Below, piece after piece: positions 1 to 8,499 of a stretch of 56,798 nt of DNA. The position numbers were made by a program, and so were the translations under genes. The number at the start of each line of letters is the position of its first letter. The stretch's first letter is position 1. Under the pieces are notes generated by a model that had not been told where the DNA came from, made no database searches, and worked only from the letters and a program-made list of their open reading frames with translations. The DNA comes from Candidatus Woesearchaeota archaeon (lineage in GTDB: Archaea; Nanobdellota; Nanobdellia; Woesearchaeales; ARS49): assembly GCA_018302815.1 (NCBI GenBank), contig JAGVZE010000014.1, forward strand, positions 1 through 56,798. Reading direction: 5' to 3'.

Positions 1-586
1 CGTTATGTGGCTCTGTCAGGTGATTTTAGGTAATTTTGAGACAATGAATGGTAAAGGGATGCCTCTTGGGAATTTAACATCTCAGTTTTTCGCGAATGTT
101 TATCTGGATGAATTGGACCAATTTGTGAAGCACGTTTTGAAAGAGAGATTTTATGTGAGATATGTTGATGATTTTGTTGTTGTGGGAAGTGATGTGGCTC
201 ATTTACAGGATGTAAAGCGTCAAATTGACATGTTTCTGAAAGAGTGGCTTGCGTTGGAATTGCATCCTTTGAAATCGCGGATTGTCAAGTTTGAGCGAGG
301 TGTTGATTTTTTGGGTTTTCGGGTATTCCCCGGGTTTCGATTGTTGAGGAAGAAGAATTGTTGGAGAATGAAGGAAAAGTGGCGTAATTTGAAGGACGAC
401 TATGTGTTGAAACGCGTTTCTGTTGATGCCATGTATATCTGTGTACAGGGTTGGACAGCTTATGCATCGAATGCAACAACATTCAAAATGCGTCGTCGGC
501 TTATTGAAGAATTTGATACGCTGCGGGGTGCGGATTTATCGACAATCGAACTGAATCGTCTTTTAGGGTTAACCGTTGCTAAGTGA
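1..586 (+). CDS. Reverse transcriptase, diversity-generating retroelement type (3' part)
   Basis: The gene enters from the left edge and its N-terminal part is missing. About 194 residues remain. The palm motif YVRYVDDF carries the catalytic Asp pair. Before it lies GMPLGNLTSQ, the [IVL]GxxxSQ form of RT domain 4 that marks DGR reverse transcriptases (group II intron and retroviral RTs usually have QGxxxSP). The C-terminal part holds a maturase-like thumb remnant with a Trp-rich segment (GWTAYASNA). In known DGRs this enzyme copies a template-repeat RNA with errors at adenines, and the cDNA replaces the variable repeat of a target gene. No template repeat is visible inside the window; in known systems it usually lies just upstream of the RT, which here is outside. 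A retron or group II RT is the alternative but fits domain 4 less well. Confidence 0.8.
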   Translation, partial: VMWLCQVILGNFETMNGKGMPLGNLTSQFFANVYLDELDQFVKHVLKERFYVRYVDDFVVVGSDVAHLQDVKRQIDMFLKEWLALELHPLKSRIVKFERGVDFLGFRVFPGFRLLRKKNCWRMKEKWRNLKDDYVLKRVSVDAMYICVQGWTAYASNATTFKMRRRLIEEFDTLRGADLSTIELNRLLGLTVAK

Positions 587-622
587 GGTATACTGACTCA
601 CACTTCCTTGCCGTCATCCGTC

Positions 623-1057
623 CTACTTCTTTATCTTTATCAAATCGCCGATAGTTAGCGGTCCGCTCTTATTTTTCTCGTAGGATTCCTGTTCTTCTTT
701 TTCTATTTCTACGAGTTTGATTTTGAGGATTTTTTCGAGTTTTCGCGCGAGTTCAAGGCTTGGCTTAAGCGAACCATTCTCGATTTTTTGTATGAGGCTT
801 TCTTTTTCTGTTAGTTTTAGCGCGAAGTCTTTTTGGGTCATTCCGTTTTTTTCGCGTGCTTCTCTTATTAGTTTGGCAGAGTCTTCAACCACTGTTTCTA
901 CTATCTCTATTGTTTGTTTTTTGACTGGGGCGCGTGAAATTGGTGTTTTTAGTACTTGTCCAAATCCTGCGCAGTTTTTGCACACTTGCATTTGCGTTCC
1001 TTCGACTAGTGCGTTGAGTAGTGGTACTGTTTTTCCGCATAGTTCACAGGCGCTCAT
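623..1057 (-). CDS. Multiprotein bridging factor aMBF1
   Basis: 144 residues. An N-terminal zinc ribbon has two Cys pairs (CELC about residue 4, CKNC about residue 26). A Xre/Cro-type helix-turn-helix spans about residues 60-120 (MTQKDFALKLTEKESLIQKIE). This is the domain order of archaeal MBF1, which associates with ribosomes and basal transcription factors. A box reading TTTTAAA on the minus strand lies about 25 nt before the ATG, so the transcript is probably leaderless. The stretch upstream holds a structured repeat copy. Family assignment is firm; the cellular role of aMBF1 is known only loosely. Confidence 0.9.
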   Translation of the reverse strand: MSACELCGKTVPLLNALVEGTQMQVCKNCAGFGQVLKTPISRAPVKKQTIEIVETVVEDSAKLIREAREKNGMTQKDFALKLTEKESLIQKIENGSLKPSLELARKLEKILKIKLVEIEKEEQESYEKNKSGPLTIGDLIKIKK

Positions 1058-1091
1058 AAGAGGAGTGTGAAAGAAGGTTGTTTAAAAGATT

Positions 1092-1275
1092 ATTTCTTTT
1101 TGGGCTTGATTGTTTAGGGATGGACCCAAAATGAAACATCGAAATTCCATATAGCTAATGAAAATTGCATGGAATTTCGAGTGTGCTCAAAAATCGCTAC
1201 TATTGGCATATTTTTAGCGATTTTTGACAGACAGAAATTGCCGTGTATTTCTATTGATGTGGGCAATTTCTTTAT
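1092..1275 (+). repeat. Structured repeat family, copy 1 (composite)
   Basis: First of five related elements. An outer left stem pairs TTTC-TTTTGGG (from 1093) with CCCAAAA-GAAA (to about 1136), with one mismatch. It is followed by CGAAATTCC/GGAATTTCG, then a perfect 13-bp stem TCAAAAATCGCTA/TAGCGATTTTTGA. The family signature GACAGAAATTGCC...GGCAATTTCTTTAT closes the element at the right end. The doubled hairpins suggest two units in tandem. The right end overlaps the TAA stop of the lipoprotein gene on the minus strand. Confidence 0.75.
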
Positions 1276-1790
1276 CTCACATTTAGCGCTTGTTGTATGA
1301 CTTTGGTCTTTCCGTTATATACAACATAAACTACTAGTCTTTGTGTCGCGATAGCGCCTTGGGCGAGTCCTCTGTTGCTTATCCAAGTTTCAGTAGTTGG
1401 GTCATACATTATTACATTGCTTGGTATTATGTTTGGCACGTTTTGCGTTCCAAAGAGCGTGTACGTTCCATCGTTGTAAATTTCCATGAGAATGATGGTG
1501 GGGTCAAATGCATTAGTGAGTGGCGGGTTGCCTGATGCTTGTTGGGCTACTTTGATTCTGTATTCAAGTGGTGTTCCGGGTTTAGGAGAAACTGTTTCTT
1601 GCGCGCCGTATGCGTATGTTTTGAGCTGTACTGGTCCTAGTTCGACAGGGGTGCCAGCGGCAACAACTGCCGGAGAAACATTCGGTGTGTATTGTTGAGG
1701 GGAAGGCGGTGCTTGTTGTTCATAAACTCGTGGTTCGTATGTTGAACAGGCCGCGAGTAATATCAACATTATGATTGCTGTTTTTCTCAT
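1272..1790 (-). CDS. Predicted lipoprotein, function unknown
   Basis: 172 residues. The N-terminus is a short basic start, a hydrophobic stretch and a lipobox (LLAAC, Cys at about residue 15), so it is probably an exported, lipid-anchored protein. A Pro/Gln-rich linker follows and then a beta-rich domain. I do not recognise the domain. On the minus strand a TATA-like box (AATATAAAC) lies about 25 nt before the ATG. The last codon and stop run into the right end of repeat copy 1, which supplies the TAA. Confidence 0.75.
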   Translation of the reverse strand: MRKTAIIMLILLAACSTYEPRVYEQQAPPSPQQYTPNVSPAVVAAGTPVELGPVQLKTYAYGAQETVSPKPGTPLEYRIKVAQQASGNPPLTNAFDPTIILMEIYNDGTYTLFGTQNVPNIIPSNVIMYDPTTETWISNRGLAQGAIATQRLVVYVVYNGKTKVIQQALNVR

Positions 1791-1883
1791 AATCGTGGTT
1801 ATGTTGAACTTGTTTATATTCTTATCAATACCACTCTTGAATAGTTGCGTTTGTTTTTAAAAGCGTTCGTGTTCAGTTGGAGT

Positions 1884-2963
1884 ATGGATGAATCGCTAAT
1901 TGAGCACCTGAAAGCTACTGTGAAGAGTGGTGTTTCCCGTGAGGATGTTAAGAACAGGTTGTTAGCTGCCGGCTGGCCTTCTGATCAGGTGACTGCGTAT
2001 GTGCAGAAGGCTTTTCAGAAGCTTGAGAAGGGCGTTTTGGTTCAGGTAAGGGGAATTGCTAAATCATTTGGTGATAAAAACGTGTTTTCGCAGGTTGATT
2101 TTGATGTCATGCGTGGCGAGATTTTCGGTTTGATTGGGGTTAGCGGCGCAGGCAAGACTACTCTTATGAACGTGTTGGTTGGTTTTTTACGGCCTGATCA
2201 GGGGGATGTTCTTTTGTCTGCGGCTGATGGTTCAGTTAAGAGCGCAGTGGCTGATCCTCAGGTGATGAAGGCGAATGTTGGTTTTTCAACTCAGATTCCG
2301 AGCTTTTACCCAAGGCTCACGGTAAGGGAGAATATCGAGCATTTCGCGAGGCTCTATCATCTTTCCGATATTGATGCTTCAAGAAGGGCCAAGGCGCTTC
2401 TTGATCTTGTTGGGCTTTCTGATTCATCGGATGCGATTGCAGCTCACTTATCTGGCGGCATGCAGAAGCGTTTGGATATCGCGTGTGCATTGATTCACGA
2501 TCCGCAGCTTTTGGTTCTTGACGAGCCGACTGCTGATTTGGACCCTATTTTGCGTAAGCAATTATGGGATTTGATTAGGAAGATTAACGCTAAGGGTACG
2601 ACTATTTTGCTAGCTTCGCATTTTCTTGCGGAGATTGAGCTTCTTTGTTCTAGGATTGGTATTTTGCAGGCAGGTAAGATTGTGGAGCTTGGTACTGCTC
2701 AGCAATTGCGTGATTTGTATTCGAAGAAATACGAGGTGTTCTTGCAAACTTCTTCGAAGAAGTATGATGGGCTGGTTGATGAGTTGAAGCGGCGTCATTT
2801 GGCGGATGTTTCAATTGAGGATGGAGAATTGGTGATGCAAACGCTTTCGCCTGAGAAAGTCTTGTTGTCTGTTGCGCAGAGCGTTGGCAGGGGCGATCTT
2901 GAGAGTTTTCATATCACTCGTCCTACTCTTGGTAAGGTGTTCGAGTCTGTGGTGAAGAGATGA
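1884..2963 (+). CDS. ABC transporter ATP-binding protein
   Basis: About 359 residues. The ATG at 1884 is chosen over an in-frame TTG at 1845 because a TTTTTAAAA box at 1854-1863 is spaced for a leaderless start there. The first ~45 residues form a small helical UBA-like module (AAGWPSDQV). The ATPase core follows: Walker A GVSGAGKTT, signature LSGGMQKR, and Walker B LLVLDEPTADLDP. The type is that of ABC-2 exporters (drug or polysaccharide export, NatA-like). The stop overlaps the start of the permease gene (ATGA), so the two are co-translated partners. The substrate is unknown. Confidence 0.9.
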   Translation: MDESLIEHLKATVKSGVSREDVKNRLLAAGWPSDQVTAYVQKAFQKLEKGVLVQVRGIAKSFGDKNVFSQVDFDVMRGEIFGLIGVSGAGKTTLMNVLVGFLRPDQGDVLLSAADGSVKSAVADPQVMKANVGFSTQIPSFYPRLTVRENIEHFARLYHLSDIDASRRAKALLDLVGLSDSSDAIAAHLSGGMQKRLDIACALIHDPQLLVLDEPTADLDPILRKQLWDLIRKINAKGTTILLASHFLAEIELLCSRIGILQAGKIVELGTAQQLRDLYSKKYEVFLQTSSKKYDGLVDELKRRHLADVSIEDGELVMQTLSPEKVLLSVAQSVGRGDLESFHITRPTLGKVFESVVKR

Positions 2964-4750
2964 ATGATGTTTTGGAATTGGTGAGGAAGAATTTCAAGAA
3001 TCTTCTTCGTTCTAAAGCGAGTTCTCTTATAGTGATTTTAGGACCTCTGCTGGTGATTTTGCTGGCAGGTCTTGCGTTTGATAACAGCAGCGCGTACTCG
3101 GTTAAGATTGGCGTGTTTCGTCCGGATACTAATGATTTGACTGATAGATTCCTTGATTCGCTTCATTCGCAGTTCAAAGTGTATGAATATAATTCTGAGT
3201 CTGAGTGTGTTGATGCGATAAAGGGAACGGACATCAATACTTGTATGGTGTTTGCGAAGGATTTCAAGATTGGTGTTCCTGCGAGCAATCAGATTGTTTT
3301 CTATGTTGACTATTCTAGGATGAATTTGGTTTACGCGGTGATGCGCGCGATGACTGAAAAGATAGGTGAGGAATCTCTTGAGGCGAGCGAGAATCTAACA
3401 AAGGTTCTTCTTAAAACGCTTGAATACACGCAGGAGCGTATTGCTGACCAGCGTGATATCCTTGTTAAAATCACTACAGAGAATGAGCTTCTCACAAAGA
3501 ACTCGTTGGACTTGATGGCGGAATTAGGTGATATGGATTTGGCTTTTAATTCTGATGCTTTTTCTGTTGATGAAGTTATACACCAGAAGACTCAGGTTAA
3601 GCAGTGGATGGATACATCGCTTGCGCTAGGTGATAAGGGGCTTAGCAAAGCTACCTCTTTTATTGATGCTGCTGACGCTTTGGTGAAGAATTCTGGAGCG
3701 AGTTCAGATACGAAGAATGCTTTGCTGGTGGAGTTCCAAAAGACTGTCGACCAGGCAAAGTCGCTCAAGGCGGATTTTGCGAGCACGAAGAATTTGACGC
3801 AGGTGGCGTTCGCTGAGTTTGACGCGCGTATGAGTGGTCTTGCCGATCAAATAGTTGCAACCAAAGGCAAGCTTGGTGATGCGGATACTTCAAGGCAGCT
3901 TGGTTTGAGGGTGTTGGATAGCATTCGTAATTTGCTGGATCAGAGTTTGATTAGCGTTTTGGGTGTTCAGCAGGTGCTTAACGATATTGATAGGCGTATT
4001 CGTGCGATAGAAATCACTGATGCGCAGGCGATAGCTCAGCCGATTGTGACTTCGATAAAGCCGATTGTTCAGGAGAAGACGTATCTTAACTATTTGTTCC
4101 CTGTTTTGATAGTTCTTGTTGTCATGTTTACTTCGCTTTTGATAACTCCTACGCTCATTTTGCTTGATAGGAATAGTCCTGCAAGTGTGAGGACGTATAT
4201 GACTCCTGTTAAGGATTGGAGTTATGTGCTTGCTAATTTCCTTACATCGTTTGGTCTTTTATTCGTTCAAATCATCATCATTCTTGCTATCGTGAGCATT
4301 TTTTTCGCTGGTGATTTGGTTTCGAATGTGCCTAAGGCGCTTCTTTTGTTGTTGCTAAGTACGTCTGTGTTTATTTTGCTTGGAATGATTGTGGGGTACG
4401 TGTTTAAGAGTGAGGAGACAGCTACGCTTGGTGCTGTGAGCTTGGGCGCGCTTTTCTTGTTCATTAGTGATGTTATTATTCCGCTTGAGAGCATGCCTGA
4501 TATTTTTGCGTACATTGCAGGTTTCAACCCGTATGTTTTGGCGAGTTCTTTGCTTAGGCGTTCGCTTTTGTTCGATTCTCCGTTTATGGACTTGCTTCCT
4601 GACACGCTTATTTTGTTTGGTTACGCGATTGCCGCGGCTTTTGTAGCAGTGGGGGCGTATATGATGACGCGCAAGTACTCTCTTGAGTTCTTGATGAAGG
4701 GCCTCTCGCCGTATATTGCGCGCCTGCGAAAGAAGGGCAAAGCTATTTAA
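2960..4750 (+). CDS. ABC-2 type permease with large extracellular coiled coil
   Basis: 596 residues. One N-terminal membrane helix (about residues 18-40) is followed by about 340 residues of largely helical, coiled-coil-prone extracytoplasmic sequence. A C-terminal block of five to six membrane helices (about residues 376-580) is of the ABC2_membrane_3/YhgE type. It overlaps the upstream ATPase gene by 4 nt, so the two make one exporter. The large external helical region resembles YhgE/Pip-like exporters. Substrate not predictable from sequence. Confidence 0.85.
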   Translation: MNDVLELVRKNFKNLLRSKASSLIVILGPLLVILLAGLAFDNSSAYSVKIGVFRPDTNDLTDRFLDSLHSQFKVYEYNSESECVDAIKGTDINTCMVFAKDFKIGVPASNQIVFYVDYSRMNLVYAVMRAMTEKIGEESLEASENLTKVLLKTLEYTQERIADQRDILVKITTENELLTKNSLDLMAELGDMDLAFNSDAFSVDEVIHQKTQVKQWMDTSLALGDKGLSKATSFIDAADALVKNSGASSDTKNALLVEFQKTVDQAKSLKADFASTKNLTQVAFAEFDARMSGLADQIVATKGKLGDADTSRQLGLRVLDSIRNLLDQSLISVLGVQQVLNDIDRRIRAIEITDAQAIAQPIVTSIKPIVQEKTYLNYLFPVLIVLVVMFTSLLITPTLILLDRNSPASVRTYMTPVKDWSYVLANFLTSFGLLFVQIIIILAIVSIFFAGDLVSNVPKALLLLLLSTSVFILLGMIVGYVFKSEETATLGAVSLGALFLFISDVIIPLESMPDIFAYIAGFNPYVLASSLLRRSLLFDSPFMDLLPDTLILFGYAIAAAFVAVGAYMMTRKYSLEFLMKGLSPYIARLRKKGKAI

Positions 4751-4773
4751 ACTGCCCTTCTGAAATTGTGCGT

Positions 4774-6204
4774 ATGAAGCTGTTCAATTCGCTCTCTTTG
4801 AAGAAGGAGGAATTTGCGCCTCTAAATGAAGGCAGGGTTAGGATGTACACGTGTGGTCCAACTCCTTACAATTTTGTCCATATTGGTAATCTGCGTACTT
4901 TCGTGTTTGAGGATGTTCTGCGAAGGTATCTCAAGTATAAGGGGTTTAAGGTCACGCAGGTGAAGAATTTCACTGATGTGGATGATAAGACTATTCGTGA
5001 CAGTCAAAAGGCGAAGATTTCTCTTAAGGAGTTCACTCAGAAGTATATTGATGAGTTTTTCAAGGATTGTGATTCGTTAAATATTGAGAAGGTTGAGGTT
5101 TATCCTAAGGCGACTGAGCATATTCCTGAAATGGTCGCGTTGATAGATTATCTTTTGAAGAAGGGTGTTGCGTACAAGAGTCAGGATGGTGTTTATTTTT
5201 CTATTGATAAGTTCAAGGATTATGGCAGGCTCGCTCATATTGACCTTGCGGGTCTTAAGGCAGGCGCTTCAGGGCGTATTCTTAAGGATGAGTATGAGAA
5301 AGAGAATGTGGCGGATTTTGCTTTGTGGAAGTTTTGGGACAAGGCGGATGGTGATGTTAAATGGCCTGCTCAGTTTGGCGAGGGCCGTCCTGGTTGGCAT
5401 GTTGAGTGTAGTGCTATGAGCGCGAAGCATTTGACTAAGATGTTCGAGCGCGGTTTCCATCCGGATAAGTTTGAAACAATTGACATTCATACGGGTGGAA
5501 TTGATTTGCTTTTCCCGCATCATCAAGATGAGGTTGCGCAGACAGAAGGTTGTGTAGAAAAGCCGTTTTCCAAGTATTGGCTTCACGCAGAGCACCTTCT
5601 TGTGGACAATAAGAAGATGTCCAAATCTCTTGGTAACTTTTACACATTGCGTGATATTTTGGCGAAAGGTTATGCTCCTCTTGCTGTCCGCTACTTGCTT
5701 CTATCTTCGCATTATCGTCAGAAGATGAATTTCACGTTCGAATCATTGGATGCTGCCACCGTGGCTGTTCAGCGTTTCAATGATTTTGTTCTAAAGCTTA
5801 AAGAAGCGCACGGTTCAGAAGAGAAGAAGGAGGTCGCAAGCGCAATCGAGCGAGCGAAGGCTGCTTTCGAATCCTCGCTTGATGATGATTTGGAGATGAG
5901 TTCGGCGCTCGCATCATTATTTGAGTTTATGAACGAGATTAACAAGCTTGGAATCCATCAGTTGAGTAAGAAGGATGCGAAGTTGGTTGATAAATTCATG
6001 AAAGAGATAGATTCTGTTCTTGGCATTCTTTCAGTTGAGGAGGAGCTTTCTGCTGATGTTGCCAAACTTATAGCTGAGCGTGAGAACGCTCGCAAGATTA
6101 AGAATTTCGCGAGAGCTGATGAGCTTCGCGATGAGTTGAAAAAACACGGAATTGCTGTTGAGGACACTGCGCATGGTCAAAGGTGGAAGAGAATTTTTTC
6201 GTGA
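4774..6204 (+). CDS. cysS: Cysteinyl-tRNA synthetase
   Basis: Charges tRNA-Cys with cysteine. The class I signature PTPYNFVHIGN sits near the start (the HIGH variant is VHIG). The KMSKS loop is present (KKMSKSLGN). Zinc-ligand residues are visible: Cys in YTCGPTPYN, and WHVECSAM followed by HHQDE. About 476 residues, the normal length. The ATG at 4774 is preferred to a GTG at 4768: a TATTTAAA box at 4744-4751 places the leaderless start here. The 3' end overlaps the next gene by 32 nt. Confidence 0.95.
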   Translation: MKLFNSLSLKKEEFAPLNEGRVRMYTCGPTPYNFVHIGNLRTFVFEDVLRRYLKYKGFKVTQVKNFTDVDDKTIRDSQKAKISLKEFTQKYIDEFFKDCDSLNIEKVEVYPKATEHIPEMVALIDYLLKKGVAYKSQDGVYFSIDKFKDYGRLAHIDLAGLKAGASGRILKDEYEKENVADFALWKFWDKADGDVKWPAQFGEGRPGWHVECSAMSAKHLTKMFERGFHPDKFETIDIHTGGIDLLFPHHQDEVAQTEGCVEKPFSKYWLHAEHLLVDNKKMSKSLGNFYTLRDILAKGYAPLAVRYLLLSSHYRQKMNFTFESLDAATVAVQRFNDFVLKLKEAHGSEEKKEVASAIERAKAAFESSLDDDLEMSSALASLFEFMNEINKLGIHQLSKKDAKLVDKFMKEIDSVLGILSVEEELSADVAKLIAERENARKIKNFARADELRDELKKHGIAVEDTAHGQRWKRIFS

Positions 6205-7066
6205 GCGTTACGCTCAGCTAGGCGGGGAGATTGTCGATATCGATATCCCGAAGACTTTGCGAGTGAATACTCTCGTGATTTCTGCTAAAGCTCTTGTCGA
6301 GCGGCTTTCCGCGCTTGGTGTCGTTCTCGAGCGTGTTCCATTCACGCGGGATGGTTATCGTGTTGTTAAGAGCAAGTTTTCTCTTGGCGCTATTACTGAG
6401 TTTTTGCTTGGTCTTTATTATTTGCAGGAGGCGGCAGCTCAGCTTCCGGTTGAAGTGCTTGATCCAAAGCCGGGTGAATTGATTTTGGATTGTGGCGCGG
6501 CTCCTGGCGGCAAGACTACTCAGATGGCTGCTTTGATGGAGAACAAAGGCACAATCATATCGTATGAACTCAAGGAGCATAGGATTCCTAGTTTGCTCAT
6601 GAATCTTGAGCGGTGCAGGGTTGGTAACGCTACTGTGTTCAAGGGCGATTCTGCGCTGGCAAAAGGTCTTAACGTTCAGTTTGACAAGGTTCTTCTTGAC
6701 GCTCCGTGTGCGGGTAATTATTTGAGCGAGAAGGAGTGGTTTGAAAAGCGTGATTATGATGGTGTTCTAAGAAGTTCTGCGATTCAAAAGCGTATGCTAA
6801 AGAACGCGGTGGATTGCCTTAAACAAGAAGGAGTTCTTATTTACAGCACTTGTTCTCTTGAGCCTGAGGAGAATGAGCTTAATATGCAGTGGGCTTTGGA
6901 GAATCTTCCTGTGCGTCTTGAGAAGGTGAATCTTAAAGTTGGAGACTCTGCGCTAACTGATGTTTTTGGGCAAAAACTAGACTCTTCGATTGCTTTGTGC
7001 AAGCGTTTGTGGCCTCATAAGACGGGTACTGAAGGGTTTTTCATTGCGAAGCTGGTGCGGATATGA
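6173..7066 (+). CDS. RNA m5C methyltransferase, NOL1/NOP2/Sun family
   Basis: About 297 residues. A Rossmann SAM-binding fold has motif I DCGAAPGGKTTQ, the motif IV Cys in LLDAPCAG, and the catalytic Cys in motif VI YSTCSLEPEENE. Both cysteines used by m5C RNA methyltransferases are therefore present. The ATG at 6173 is preferred to a TTG at 6152. It starts inside cysS and ends in an ATGA overlap with a PUA-domain gene. That suggests a pair in which the RNA-binding module is encoded separately. Target RNA (tRNA or rRNA) cannot be told from sequence. Confidence 0.88.
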   Translation: MVKGGREFFRERYAQLGGEIVDIDIPKTLRVNTLVISAKALVERLSALGVVLERVPFTRDGYRVVKSKFSLGAITEFLLGLYYLQEAAAQLPVEVLDPKPGELILDCGAAPGGKTTQMAALMENKGTIISYELKEHRIPSLLMNLERCRVGNATVFKGDSALAKGLNVQFDKVLLDAPCAGNYLSEKEWFEKRDYDGVLRSSAIQKRMLKNAVDCLKQEGVLIYSTCSLEPEENELNMQWALENLPVRLEKVNLKVGDSALTDVFGQKLDSSIALCKRLWPHKTGTEGFFIAKLVRI

Positions 7067-7509
7067 ATCTTGAAGAATTTCTCGCGCTATTTGGTATTCA
7101 GAAGAAGGTAGCTGCCGAGCTTGTCGGCCGTTCGTATTTTAGTTTCAAGGATAAGTCTCTTTTGTCGAAGCGTCCGCTTTTTATCGGCGAATGTATTGCG
7201 CATCTTAGAGGTCCTGTTCTTATTCCGTCAATTGGTTTCTTGCAGGAGATTGGAAGGCTTGCAAAGCACAGGGTTGTGGTAAACCCCGAAGGCGAGTGGC
7301 TTTTCATTTGCGGCAGGGACGTTTTCGGCAAGAGTATTGTGAAGCATACTGACCCGAAGATTGGCGATCGTGTTGTCATTTTGAACCGGCACAGTGAGTG
7401 TATTGGTTATGGTGACGTTGTGGGTCCGATGGACGGCAAAGTGGTCGTCAAGCGTTTGTTTGATATTGGTGATTTGCTAAGAAGAGAGCGTAAGAGCCGT
7501 AGTTTCTGA
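7063..7509 (+). CDS. PUA-domain RNA-binding protein
   Basis: 148 residues. The C-terminal half has the PUA pattern: DRVVILNRHSECIGYGDV followed by VVKRLFDIGDLLRRER. The N-terminal half resembles pre-PUA domains of archaeal RNA modification proteins. The start overlaps the methyltransferase stop (ATGA), so the two are translationally coupled. Some m5C methyltransferases carry a fused PUA domain. I infer this small protein works with the neighbour, which is not proved by sequence. Confidence 0.7.
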   Translation: MNLEEFLALFGIQKKVAAELVGRSYFSFKDKSLLSKRPLFIGECIAHLRGPVLIPSIGFLQEIGRLAKHRVVVNPEGEWLFICGRDVFGKSIVKHTDPKIGDRVVILNRHSECIGYGDVVGPMDGKVVVKRLFDIGDLLRRERKSRSF

Positions 7510-7519
7510 CCATGTTTCA

Positions 7520-7558
7520 GTTCATTCTAAGTGTGATACCTCCAAAATAGAAATGAAC
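7520..7558. terminator. Hairpin between convergent genes
   Basis: GTTCATTCTA at 7520-7529 pairs with TAGAAATGAAC at 7548-7558, apart from one bulged A. It lies between the PUA gene (+) and a winged-helix gene (-) and could act as a bidirectional terminator. The arm also resembles the GTTCATT half of the operators at 7935-7970, so it could instead be a binding site. Confidence 0.4.
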
Positions 7559-7622
7559 ACTCTTTTCAGATTGCACAACTTCCTTTGACTTTTGGGACGA
7601 TGTTCACTATTGGTTCAAAGCT

Positions 7623-7892
7623 TTAATGTGTTCTGAGGAATTCAGAAATTTGGCCGAGCGTTCGTGGGTTTAATGATAGGTGGATGTCTGTTCCTTTACC
7701 TGTTCTCTTGGTTGCAGAAATAACCCATGTCTCTTTGACTAATTCATCAAGTGCCTGTTCGAATTCTTTTTTGTCCGGTTTTGAATGCAGCTCAATGCAC
7801 GACTTAACTCGGCCAAGCGGCGTGTGTACGCCGCCAATGCAGTTTTTCTTGAGTAAGAACTCGAGAATAGTTGCCTTGAACGCCTCTTTCAT
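7623..7892 (-). CDS. Small winged-helix-like protein
   Basis: 89 residues with alternating helices and a likely winged-helix core (FEQALDELVKETWVISATKR, followed by a short wing and HLSLNP). Transcribed divergently from the winged-helix gene at 8003. A minus-strand TTTAAATAA box lies about 25 nt upstream, and the shared intergenic region holds two palindromic operators. It may be a transcription factor or a small DNA-binding partner. No family name is certain. Confidence 0.6.
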   Translation of the reverse strand: MKEAFKATILEFLLKKNCIGGVHTPLGRVKSCIELHSKPDKKEFEQALDELVKETWVISATKRTGKGTDIHLSLNPRTLGQISEFLRTH

Positions 7893-7934
7893 ACTTTAAC
7901 AATAATTTTGAGTTATTTAAACATTTGTTTAACT

Positions 7935-7949
7935 GTTCATTTAGAGAAC
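7935..7949. promoter_or_regulatory. Palindromic operator 1 (GTTC-N7-GAAC)
   Basis: GTTCATTTAGAGAAC. Its centre is exactly 21 bp (two helical turns) from the second site, in the region shared by two divergent winged-helix genes. Likely bound by the product of the gene at 8003 (inference). Confidence 0.6.
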
Positions 7950-7955
7950 TGCACT

Positions 7956-7970
7956 GTTCATTAAAGGAAC
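7956..7970. promoter_or_regulatory. Palindromic operator 2 (GTTC-N7-GAAC)
   Basis: GTTCATTAAAGGAAC, directly abutting the ATTTAAATA box at 7971 that should drive the gene at 8003. A protein bound here would cover the TFB/TBP site, the usual arrangement for archaeal repression or autoregulation. Confidence 0.6.
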
Positions 7971-8002
7971 ATTTAAATACTCTGATGTTTTTCAGAATAG
8001 CG

Positions 8003-8347
8003 ATGAACGAGAAAAACGCATTCCTTGATGTATTGGGCTACAACCCCCAAGCAAAGATACTCGATGTACTTATTACTGGCAGACGGTTAGAGTACAGCGC
8101 AACAGGGATTATACGCGCAGCAGAGATTGGGAGAGCAACTTTTTACAAAATTTTTCCACACGTGCTCAAACAAAGTCTTATTTTATCCACAAAAAAGATA
8201 GGCAACATACAACTGTACACTATCAATCAGAAAAATCCAACTGTTCAACAGCTAATAAAACTACACTGCCAAATAATCAAAGGAATTATTGAACAACATA
8301 AATTCACAGAAATTGAAACTCCTGAAGCGGAAATAGTAATTGCGTAG
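8003..8347 (+). CDS. Winged-helix transcriptional regulator
   Basis: About 114 residues. An N-terminal helix-turn-helix (ILDVLITGRRLEYSATGIIR then IGRATFYKIFPHVLKQ) is followed by a wing and a C-terminal helix probably used for dimerisation. The ATG at 8003 fits the TTTAAATA box at 7971-7978 for a leaderless start; an earlier ATG at 7985 would lie inside the promoter. The codons are AT-rich, unlike the flanking core genes, which points to an acquired module. Probably autoregulated through the two GTTC-N7-GAAC sites. Confidence 0.7.
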   Translation: MNEKNAFLDVLGYNPQAKILDVLITGRRLEYSATGIIRAAEIGRATFYKIFPHVLKQSLILSTKKIGNIQLYTINQKNPTVQQLIKLHCQIIKGIIEQHKFTEIETPEAEIVIA

Positions 8348-8499
8348 ATTTCCTAACATTCTCATAGGGTAGTTTTTTTTTAGTCGTATCGTCCAAATTT
8401 TCCAGTTGCCATCTTCCATCCTGCAACTTGCCGTCATTTTGCTTTTGCAGTTTGTTAAATGATTATGTTTATTAATGGGTTCTTACTTGTTTATTTTTT
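8348..8499. promoter_or_regulatory. Leader and promoter of the DGR target gene
   Basis: The 35 nt before the ATG at 8500 align without gaps to the 35 nt before the ATG at 56676 (both begin ATGTTTATTAAT and end in a T-rich run). The TTTATTAAT part is the likely TATA box. The rest of this interval shows no gene. Confidence 0.55.

Noticed and set aside
587-630. A GCCGTC-TCC-TCC stretch after the RT resembling the stretch after the DGR target gene (about 9287)
   Set aside because: Only about 19 nt with three mismatches, not repeat-like beyond that; too weak to call a shared DGR end.
623-1057. Type II antitoxin (Xre)
   Set aside because: The N-terminal zinc ribbon plus HTH is the aMBF1 layout, and no toxin gene adjoins.
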